Translations under genes and position numbers: made by a program
NCBI GenBank assembly: GCA_900708905.1
Contig: CAADRB010000017.1
Span: 2,012,251 to 2,076,250 of the forward strand
Source: Hymenolepis diminuta
Lineage: Eukaryota; Platyhelminthes; Cestoda; Cyclophyllidea; Hymenolepididae
Direction: 5' to 3'
Length of the DNA: 64,000 nucleotides
Part shown: piece after piece, positions 56,008 to 64,000 of the stretch
Layout: each line of letters starts with the position of its first letter
Numbering within the stretch: the stretch's first letter is position 1
Notes under the pieces: generated by a model
What the model was told of the DNA's origin: nothing
The model's database searches: none
What the model saw: only the letters and a program-made list of their open reading frames with translations

Positions 56008-57344
56008 TCATTATTATTAATCGCATTAATACAAAAATTTTTACAATTTTTAAGTGTAGGAAGCAACTGAAAAGTATATAACATTAACCGAATATTTAAG
56101 CCATGCGATAAAAAAATTTTCAAAATGCCAAAGTTTGAATTTTGTTGGAAACACATATTTGAAGGCAGTTAAATCAACTTTTAGAGTTAAAGGCAAGCTA
56201 TGGGTTGAATATAATTTCACAGAAGTTTTCTGAGGAGTAAAAGATGAATGCGTATTGATTTGGAACTGTGACAGTGACACAAATTGGTTCTTTGAATAGG
56301 AACTTTCATTTCAGTACATCCTGTTCGCTAATGAATAACATAATTAAATCCGTTTGGTAAAAAAATCCCCATCTAAGATACGAAAAGGTGAAAGTGATTT
56401 ATGAACATTCAGATATATTCTTACCCATAAACCCTCCCCATTTACAGATATTATAGCATTTTACGTTGGATTTGAGCTTTAATTGTTTATGGTTAATAGA
56501 ATCGTACATGCTTAGAGTATGGGATTATTTGCAGAAAAAGAACCGATGCTCTTTGCACTATCAAAGAGACTGTAGCAACCGCACGATGATACATAGTTCT
56601 GCTTAACCTGAACAGGAACAGAATGACTCACAAAGGGTTTAAAACAGACAACCACCATATGGATGCTGTATTTTAGTCTTTATTTACAATCCCACTTTCC
56701 CACACGTAGTTTAAACGTATAACTCAGCTCTCCTTTCTACAGTCCTCTCTCTTACCTCTCTCCTTTTCACTGCTATCGTCTGATACACCACCAGTTCATC
56801 TCAACTCTAGTTCTCCGCATTTGAACAAGACTGTTGCCTCCTGTTAGCCTTTAAAGATCATGATATTTTTAAAGGAGATAAGATTGTAAAAGCGGCTTTA
56901 CTGGGATTAACACTACTGCTTCACAAACATGATGATCAAGTATTATACAAACCATCAATTATCAAAAGTCATCTGCAATCCGGATATTAGTTTATTTTCG
57001 ACGGACTTTAGGAGAAATACTATCGGAGAATCAGAATCAAAGCATAGGTCATTGATGAACAAATGGAAATCCAACAGACCCATACACTTCTACCCTCCCC
57101 AAAAATCCGTAGTACTCAGTGCTCGAATAATACAACGTATTCTTGCTTTACAAATAAAGATGCAAAGCGTAATGTCAGCTGTTTTCGACAGCTTATCTCG
57201 CAAAATCATAATATTTGAAGTGTTCATGGGTTTAAATGAAAGTCTTCCTATTTATCATACCCTAAAAATTAATTGAGTCATCAGGAGTTAAGGAGAACCA
57301 GAAAGAGCCTGCACAAGGTCATTCCTAAGACAATGCTCATTCCT
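56008..57344. other. Intergenic stretch 3' of the hunchback-like gene
   Basis: Contains a 115-codon plus-strand frame (56,929-57,276) of no recognised family that borders the repeat at 57.35 kb. No supported gene. Confidence 0.45.
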
Positions 57345-57430
57345 GTTTATAAAAGGGTAAATCTATACCTCAAGAGAATTCGAGTAAAAGTAAAAACTCT
57401 GGGTGAATGCTCACAGAAAAGAAAGTAATG
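57345..57430 (+). repeat. Short repeat shared with 60,355-60,440
   Basis: Diverged copy of the block described in hunchback-like intron 4, located downstream of the same gene. Confidence 0.35.
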
Positions 57431-57861
57431 CTCTTGTACCATCTACTGGGTTATTGTTATTCTGGCGCAACTATCAACGGGAAATTTCATCGTCAGTTTC
57501 CCGTGGAGGTGAGTCTTATAAATTCTAAGTGTGTTTGAAACACTACATGAAGAAATTTGACCGTCAGCGTGATAAAACAACACTACATATTATTCCAAAC
57601 TGAGAAGCAAAAGTCCCGAATTCCATTGACTTTTTGCGACGCCACTTCTCCATAAATATAGCTAGTTCTCACTGCCGGTAATGCTATTAAGCATCCATAA
57701 TCTCATTAAGTACCACACTATGGTAAATTGACTGGGTTGGCTTACACTCTGCAAATCTACTGTGACTTTACTAATACTATGACCCCAAAATTGGTACCAG
57801 TCTAAGGAATCAACATATCCTTTCAAAAAAGGCAAATTTCCTCAAAATATCTAAAACTAAA

Positions 57862-57867
57862 TTTATT
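57862..57867 (-). terminator. Poly(A) signal of the hunchback-like gene
   Basis: AATAAA on the minus strand, about 60 nt past the stop codon. It implies a short 3' UTR. Confidence 0.6.
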
Positions 57868-57924
57868 CTAAACTTTCACTATGTACAAAGAATACACAAA
57901 TTGAAGTAGATTGTAGCAAAAAGA

Positions 57925-58845
57925 TCATTCAGAGCACCCTCTGGATTCTTTCACATGATCATATAAACTAGTCGGAGGAGTACACCGGATTTCGCTGGAT
58001 TTACAGAGGGTAGGATCACTAGGATCGTGTGCTGTTTGATGATTGGAGGCAGATTGACTATCAGGGAATCGAACAGAACAAAAGTTGCAACCAAATTCTC
58101 CATTCTTTACTGAATCACTTTCTTCAGTTTTGATTATCATTTTTTTCGGAGCAGAAAGATCAAGAGGCGCTTCATCGGGTTGGGTAGAAACAGAAGGCAC
58201 TCTTTGCGGTTGGGGTTGTGGAAACACGGGCATTGTTCCAGGAGCGAAATCAGTACCAAGGGAGGTTTGGGTAGAAATAGGGGGTACTGTTAGGTGGGAC
58301 TGAGGAAATACAGACATTATCCCCGGAGCAAAACCAGTACCAAGGGAGGGCCTAATTAAAGTTTCTATAAGTTTTATCTGACCTTCAGAAACCAGTGGCA
58401 TGGATGAAGGATTAAATGAAAGAGGAGAAAATGGGAGACTGGGTGAAAGAAGAGAAAATGGATGAGTTTCTTGAGTTCCCTCAAGTGGTTGAACTGCCAA
58501 AGAATTCATATTATCCGGTAGACTTCCGTCAATATTCATTACTACAGGCCTCCCATGTTTGTGTTTGCGAAGATGTTGTTTAAGACTGTGAAGGTACTTT
58601 GCGGCGTATTTACACTCCGAACAACGATACTGATAGATATTTGAATGGGATTTGCTGTGACTATTCAACATTGACTTATTCACACACACATAATTGCATT
58701 TGTCGCATTTAAATGGTTTTTCTCCTAAATGATTTTTCATATGGTAATCGAAGTGGTGCGCATATTCAGTCACAAAGGGGCAGAGCGTACATTGTAAGAC
58801 GCGTTGGGGCTTCAAATGCTGTTTTAGATGGGTCCATAACTCAAG
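57925..58845 (-). CDS. hb: hunchback-like exon 6 (terminal exon; fingers 3b-6 and C-terminus)
   Basis: The exon opens at an acceptor reading ttattcctttag, in phase 0, and ends at a stop at 57925. It encodes residues 246-551. It supplies the two histidines of finger 3 ([10 protein letters not shown]), complete fingers 4-6, the linker with two 28-residue SLGT...FAPG repeats, the PLDLS motif and the C-terminal finger. A naive ORF call would begin at a TTG inside this exon and lose the finger-3 histidines. Confidence 0.92.
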   Translation of the reverse strand, partial: LELWTHLKQHLKPQRVLQCTLCPFVTEYAHHFDYHMKNHLGEKPFKCDKCNYVCVNKSMLNSHSKSHSNIYQYRCSECKYAAKYLHSLKQHLRKHKHGRPVVMNIDGSLPDNMNSLAVQPLEGTQETHPFSLLSPSLPFSPLSFNPSSMPLVSEGQIKLIETLIRPSLGTGFAPGIMSVFPQSHLTVPPISTQTSLGTDFAPGTMPVFPQPQPQRVPSVSTQPDEAPLDLSAPKKMIIKTEESDSVKNGEFGCNFCSVRFPDSQSASNHQTAHDPSDPTLCKSSEIRCTPPTSLYDHVKESRGCSE

Positions 58846-61800
58846 CTAAAGGAATAAGAAGAAAATCGTTATTATATTTTCCATATAAAGAGGTCATCCC
58901 ATCAGCCTCCCTTTATTACGAAAAAGTATATCATAAGGATTGCATAAGAGCAAAGTAGTTAATGCCTTATCCGTAATGTCAGTGGACACAAGTCGATGCC
59001 AACAGATTTGGTTATTTCCGGCCCTTAAGTGTCAAGCTTCTAGCTAGGGACGCTTCATGATGCTATCCCTCTACCTGCGGCAAGTGTTGCAAAAAGATTC
59101 CCTAAATGGCTAGGATCTGGATTCTGGACGTCAAATTGCTAGATATTTCATAATACTTCCTTCATCTTTGATATAGAAATCGGCTTATAATTTTTCGGTT
59201 GTCACTAGGCCATTCAGTGATGAAAGTCAAACAAGCGCAAGCCTTAACTTTAGCCATATGACTAATTACATGACTGAAATCACTGAACACCTGTCCTCTC
59301 TATTACATGAACTAAGTTCTACTCTCCCTGCGGCTCTTGATTACTGAAATATCCCAATCCCCCGACCTCCACTTCCCTTTGGATGAGGTCAAAAAGTAAG
59401 GGGAATTTTTAACCGATAAGTAAAAATAAACAGCTGGCCCATATCTTCCCCTGCGTATGATTCATTTAGATATGGAAACTGATTATCAATGCGCAAAATT
59501 TGATTAAATGTTCAAATTTAATTAAGCCGCGTATGCTTAATCTAAGTTTATCTAATTGGATTGAACTTACAATTAAAATTAATGTCAGGAGTGCTTACTT
59601 TATCGTGAGTGGAAAAGCTGCAATCTCTGCATTTGAAAGTTCTGACGCTTTTAGAAGAGCGCTTGACAGATTTACCGGAAAAATTTTTTGGTTGGGTCTC
59701 GGAATGAAATGCTTCTATGTGATGGCGTAGTCGTCCTTCCGTACGAGATGTATAATCACAAAATTCGCAATGATACGGATAGTGATTTCGGAGATGCTCT
59801 TCAAAGGCACTTCGACTTTCTCCTAAAACATAAATCAATACTGGTTAGGGAAAACACTAAAATTGTGTAAGTCAAATGCTACTCACGTCTAACACTTCGT
59901 AATTCGTCAAATTATAAATCAATATTAAGGGTATTGATTTTTAACTTTTAAATGGAATTGGAGAACAGTAATGTCCCTTATTAGGGCCTTCTCACAAAAA
60001 TACCAGACTTACGATAACTGAAGATTTAAGGCTCTGTTAAACATTACGACAAGGCTAATCTTAGGATTTCGCTCTCGTAAAGCCATGATGTGTAAAAATC
60101 CACCTGAGCAGACACCTTTGTGAAATCCCGCGGCCAAGCTGAATGAGACTTCGCCTTAGAATTACTATGAAAAAGCTCTCCAGTTCTCTTACCTAACTCC
60201 CCCTCTGAATTGCCAAATGCCAAGGAGAAAATAAAGACAATAAAAAGAAAGTTTACACAAAGTCAAAGCTAAGTCAAAACGATCAAGATGGAAACGAAAT
60301 CTTTGGTTTGATCGAGCTCTTATGCCTGAAACAACCAATAATATCGATACCCATCTCCAAACAGTAAATCTCCACTTCAAGAGAATTCCAGCAAAAAAAC
60401 ACTAAAGCTGCGAATTTCAGGCGAAAATTCGCAGAAAAGACAATACTTCCTACTGATGTCTCAGGCATAGCGATACATAAGGGCTTCCAGTTTCTGATTT
60501 TAAATCACAGAAATCAAATATCAAATGGCATTCTCAACGTTGACTTCAGATCTAATGTGAGTCTCTTCAAAGTATCTATGGGAAAATCAGCAGCAAATAT
60601 TTTTCCCAGCTGAGAAAAAAGCAAAAACACTGAATCCCAAATCTAACTACATTTCAACAAGTTATTTTCCCCCATCTATATCTCTACATTCAGTTGTTCG
60701 AATAATATAAATACTTTATTTCTTAATATTAATGAACGGTTATATAGATTGATTTTAATTCGATCTAGCCGATTCTTTTCACGTTAGCCCAACAGCCGTA
60801 CTATTTGCGAAACTGGTGCATGACTTATCTGATACAACTTTTAACGGCCATTAAAAATTATACCGGACTGTCTAAAAACAGAACAAAGTTAATTTCTAAT
60901 CGGCTAAAATCAGGGGAGAGGGTGCAATCCAGCATGGTAAGTTGAGGTCACAGTTGGGTCACATATACTATCCGAATTTAAACGATGGACAAATACGTGT
61001 TATCGAATTTTTAGTTGGCGACCCCACATGTAGAGATTTTTGGCTTAGGTTATTATGTAAATAAGTTAAACTTTTCGTGAATGCAGAAAACAATTCAACT
61101 TTAAAATACTTTTCTGACTACGATGAAGAAAATAAAAATTCACTTAAATGCGTTTATCTGAGAATAGATGAAGAAATAGGCTCCCTCTACACACAGGCAC
61201 CCTAATATTCTACGCATTCCAGTGCATACACTCCTTTTAAATTTGGCAACTAATCATTTGCTGCACTCTCAAGAGTTAACATCATCTCCGTCTTTTTAAT
61301 TTTATCAACAGATTTTTATCTTTTTTTATATTTTGTCCCAGTGATGAAAAATAACTTTCTCGTTAACATATTAGTCATAATTCAGACATAGAAATAATGA
61401 AACTGGACTCAATAGTTCCCACGCTTAAGAATCGAGTTAAAACAAGTCCTGACAAACACAAAGGACACCGATCATCAATATCGTACTTCCTACTTAACCA
61501 CCCCTACCCAACCACCCACATCTCGTTAACATACTGTCTAACAGTGGTAGGATGATTTCTCTGGTTAAGTGTCCTCCGACAGGATATAAATTGGATCCCC
61601 AGTACAAAAGACGGACACTTGTTGGGGCCATTTTTTAAGGCATCCGCCAGGTCTAGACGATTGAACTTGTCGCGGTGTCGCTTTCAAATTTGTCAAACCG
61701 TTGTTCCCACCCATTCCCCTACCCTCTTTGCAAAGGGCCACCTGCAAATTTGTGGCTTATTACACCTCAAAAAGATAAATTGAAAGCCGCCAAATTTATC

Positions 61801-63439
61801 AGCTTAGATATTGGACGTCAAATGTAATTACTGTGTACCTATCCAAATCCCCAGTATTAAAGTGAGATTAGAAAAAATACTACTTACCTGTGTATGAACA
61901 GATGTGGCACACGAAGATACCCGTTGTAGATCGTTTAACTGAGCCGGTAAAAAAATCCATTTGACCTGAGGAGGAGTTCACCGAAGGTTCACTTTCACGT
62001 CCATCATTCGTCGTCATGTGTTCTTGACCTTAAGGAAGAAAAGATCATAGTGACACTCGAAACCTAATGAAGTTTAAATTTAATATAAGTGGTTTTCATA
62101 GGAATGATAATAAATCGGCAAAAAATATGTGACTAAATATCACTTTTGCGAATTTTAAAAATGGCATGTCTACTTACTGGTTCTGCTTTTGTCAGAGGCA
62201 ACAGACAACCAAGAGGGGGAATTTAAGGAAGTAGGAGAAATCTTTTTCGGATCACCTGTAGATGGTGTACTCCCAGTAGAATCATTGATATTTTTCGCAT
62301 CTATTTCTATTTCTAAGGACTTTCGTTCTGAGCCCGTTGAAGTTAAATCCAGCCGGGTATTTCCAATTTCGGCCATTTTGGTTAAGCCTTGAAGAATGGT
62401 TGAGCTGAGGAAAAAACTAAAAAATATATGAATGTTCAGTTTTTTGTAAAAATATTTACTTAATAAATACCCTAATTTAGGTCGATCTTGGGAGCTAGTT
62501 AGCTAGACACCAACTCTGTTTAAAAAATCCACTGCAAAAATTTTCATCATCATATGTTTTTGTCTACGTGTACAGACACTGTGCTCTACTTTACTGTTAA
62601 CATATGTTAACAGGGTCATGAAGTCTGTGTTTCTGATCTCCAGCTTATCCAAAACATCAGAAGGTTTTTATTGATCAAATAAAATGAGCTAAGCAATATG
62701 TAGTCACCACGACTACAATTAGAGAGACGTTAAATTTAGCTCAAAATATAAGGTTTTAGCTTTCAACTACTGCCCTTATTAACAACAAAGAACTGGAATG
62801 CAATAAGGAAAAGGAGTCTCATAATGCCACAAAAATGAATTGCAAATCTACTATTTCAAGATTGATTATCGGAGTAACTATAAAAAACCCGCATTTTCCG
62901 CTTAACTATCATGAAGCAAATCTGGAAAAATAATGCAGGATTTTTAGACTACTTCATGTTAAAACGTGTTGAACTGAATGTATTGAAATGCAGAGGTGTT
63001 CAAATTAAGAAAAATTGCAATCACTAAAGAGCATTTTGAATGACTCAAAATAAGCGGTAAGGGTAAACCGGAAAAGTAGACTTACTTTGTCATCAGTGGC
63101 GATGGGATTGGGGAGCTTTCGAAGTGTTTGATAGCTTGATTGAAAGAAGTTAACTGTTCGCTTAATTCCTGAAATCCGGGATGACTACTTTGCGACGTGT
63201 TTGTTGTGTGCCCTGAATGAAATTAATATAATAAATATCATAAAATGGAATAGGATTGCCGTTTCTTTATACCCGCTAATAGATCAACCTGCATGACAAA
63301 TGAAGCATCTTTTTCGACAAACCAACCCCACAATATGTTAATCTGTCTCTCTCTCAAGCACCCACAAAGCCAATGCTCCAATCCAAATAACTTGTTGTTT
63401 TTTCAGTTCTGCATCCTCTTCACCTACGTCAGGATTCAT
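57925..63439 (-). CDS. hb: Hunchback-like C2H2 zinc-finger transcription factor (six exons)
   Basis: Six minus-strand exons join with compatible phases: 63424-63439, 63086-63212, 62178-62404, 61888-62028, 59599-59822 and 57925-58845. The sum is 1656 nt, giving 551 residues. Six C2H2 fingers run in Hunchback order: C164/C167/H180/H184, C189/C192/H205/H210, C235/C238/H251/H255, C264/C267/H280/H284, C292/C295/H308/H312 and C320/C323/H336/H342. Two fingers are split by introns and are restored exactly on joining. The string [10 protein letters not shown] in finger 5 and the closing HLRKHKH are family signatures. After a Pro/Ser-rich linker come PLDLS (472-476, the PxDLS form bound by the corepressor CtBP), IKTE (a possible SUMO site) and a C-terminal finger (C498/C501/H514/H518). 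The last finger of the usual Hunchback pair is degenerate. Known family role: nuclear DNA-binding regulator of axial patterning and neural timing. The protein is shorter than the Drosophila one. Confidence is high for exons 2-6 and moderate for the start. Confidence 0.9.
58180..58347 (-). repeat. 84-bp tandem duplication inside hunchback-like exon 6
   Basis: Two adjacent 84-nt units encode [16 protein letters not shown]... and [16 protein letters not shown]..., each about 28 residues and ending in STQ. The agtaccaaggga block recurs exactly 84 nt apart (58252 and 58336). The units lie in the Pro-rich linker and keep the frame. Confidence 0.85.
59599..59822 (-). CDS. hb: hunchback-like exon 5 (fingers 1b, 2 and 3a)
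   Basis: The exon lies between an acceptor tgttttag and a donor AAA|gtaagc. It starts with two bases of a split glycine codon and ends in phase 0. It carries the histidine half of finger 1 (H180, H184), all of finger 2 (CEFC...HHIEAFH) and the cysteine half of finger 3 (CRDC, 235-238). C238 to H251 is exactly 12 residues across the next junction, which confirms the splice. Confidence 0.9.
60032..60160 (+). repeat. Dispersed repeat family F, copy 2 (in hunchback-like intron 4)
   Basis: AATCTTAGGATTTCGCTCTC, catgatgtgtaaaaatcc and ggccaagctgaatgagacttc align in order with copy 1 near 24.1 kb. It lies within the 2065-bp intron 4. Confidence 0.4.
60355..60440 (+). repeat. Short repeat shared with 57,345-57,430
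   Basis: The block gtaaatctccacttcaagag followed by aattccagcaaaa and a later gcagaaaagacaatact resembles gtaaatctatacctcaagag, aattcgagtaaaa and acagaaaagaaagtaatgct at the other site. It is old and short, and may be part of a longer family that includes the family F copy just upstream. Confidence 0.35.
61888..62028 (-). CDS. hb: hunchback-like exon 4 (finger 1a)
   Basis: The acceptor is cttccttaag and the donor is G|gtaagt. The exon encodes a Ser/Thr-rich stretch and ends in FVCHICSYT plus one base. Joined to exon 5 it makes a perfect C-x2-C-x12-H-x3-H finger. It begins with two bases that complete a serine codon from exon 3. Confidence 0.85.
62178..62404 (-). CDS. hb: hunchback-like exon 3 (Ser/Thr-rich N-terminal region)
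   Basis: The donor is CCA|gtaagt; the proposed acceptor is tttttcctcag. The exon reads through STILQGL and [15 protein letters not shown] into a low-complexity Ser/Thr/Pro/Lys region with no finger. An in-frame ATG at 62376 could serve as an alternative start if exons 1-2 are not used. The phase fits exon 4 (phase 1) and, with this acceptor, exon 2 (phase 2). Confidence 0.75.
63086..63212 (-). CDS. hb: hunchback-like exon 2 (predicted)
   Basis: This 127-nt exon lies between an acceptor tttcattcag and a donor AA|gtaagt. Only one frame is open. It encodes a Ser/His/Thr-rich start and then [20 protein letters not shown], which looks helical. Its 3' phase matches exon 3 exactly. I recognise no domain; the evidence is the splice signals, the open frame and the phase agreement. 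Confidence 0.6.
63424..63439 (-). CDS. hb: hunchback-like exon 1 (tentative 16-nt start exon)
   Basis: An ATG at 63439 opens MNPDV and a GTAG|gtgaag donor follows after 16 nt. The phase (1) fits exon 2. The match may be fortuitous because the exon is very short. The same ATG continues open for 29 codons if unspliced, and a start further upstream, even outside the window, is possible. Confidence 0.35.
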
Positions 63440-64000
63440 ATGATTGAAATTAGCAGACACTTAAACTGAATAACTATAAATAAGTACGCTATACATCGTG
63501 GAAAAAAAACAAAGGGATGGATAACTAGGTATCGAACATGCAACGACAAGAATTATATCACAGAATGCTTTAATGAGGCCTATTTAACTTCCGCTCATAA
63601 AAAGATGTACTGTATTCTTCAGAGGGAGAGGAGGGAAGCCGACAAATAAAAACCACATCGCCTTTTTGTTCCTTTTCAATTACCGGAAGTGGCTCAAAGC
63701 CTTTTTTGGGCAAAACAATTAACGTTGACTTCCGCTTTAATTATGGCCTGGTCTTTTGGAGACATGTACAGCACCAGCCGGATTTGCTGAAGCAACAAGA
63801 GAATATTGTAACAAAAAGGTAGAATGGTTCTTTGGATTATTCAAGCATATCTTGGCAAAGTCATGGCAGCGTGTCAAGAAGTTATTAAATTCCTGAAATT
63901 CACATGTACTGGAACTATTACTGATTGATCAGAATTTGTGTATTTGTTTGAAGGTACATGATAAACATAAAGACCACGGAAAGTACATAAAATGGAAAGT
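63440..64000. other. Upstream region of the hunchback-like gene
   Basis: No further exon is visible. It should hold the 5' UTR and proximal promoter if the tentative start at 63439 is right. I see no clear TATA box or initiator. Confidence 0.4.

Noticed and set aside
58085..58958. Plus-strand frames over the zinc-finger exon
   Set aside because: Shadows of the hunchback-like exon on the opposite strand.
1..64000. CRISPR arrays, bacterial operons, rRNA genes
   Set aside because: No regularly spaced direct repeats, no dense gene packing and no rRNA-like conserved stretches; all evidence points to an animal nuclear genome.

Overview
This is eukaryotic nuclear DNA from an invertebrate animal. 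It is AT-rich (roughly two thirds A+T by eye), gene-poor, and has spliced genes with GT-AG introns and AATAAA-type poly(A) signals. The clearest gene encodes a Hunchback-type C2H2 zinc-finger protein, a family known mainly from protostomes. Its six-exon structure and the decayed Tc1/mariner elements fit a flatworm or a non-insect arthropod. The sequence alone does not settle which.

Layout. From 1 to about 15.2 kb I see no convincing gene, only a piece of a tRNA-derived SINE-like repeat (about 1.5-1.67 kb) and a 5' fragment of a DD37D-type Tc1/mariner element (3.6-4.1 kb). At 15,183-16,474 lies a full-length but inactivated mariner (D,D34D) with terminal inverted repeats and a TA target duplication. 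It ends about 270 bp upstream of a single-exon rhodopsin-class GPCR gene (16,743-17,999, plus strand) with unusual loops. From 18 to about 57 kb is mostly non-coding, with diverged dispersed repeats, SINE-like copies, a second and nearly full-length DD37D element (48.67-49.98 kb), and two speculative coding remnants. One of these is a cysteine-rich SPRING/C12orf49-like fragment near 41.1 kb; the other is a coding-like stretch near 55.8 kb.

The right end (57.9-63.4 kb, minus strand) carries the hunchback-like gene. Six exons join with matching phases at every junction to give a predicted 551-residue protein. It has six consecutive Hunchback-type fingers, a Pro/Ser-rich linker with an 84-bp tandem duplication, a PLDLS motif, one C-terminal finger and a broken last finger. 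The first (16-nt) coding exon is the least certain part.

The two real genes are unrelated in function: one is a membrane receptor, the other a developmental transcription factor. I found no operon-like organisation, rRNA, canonical tRNA, CRISPR or prokaryotic feature. The repeats are old and divergent, so their limits are approximate.
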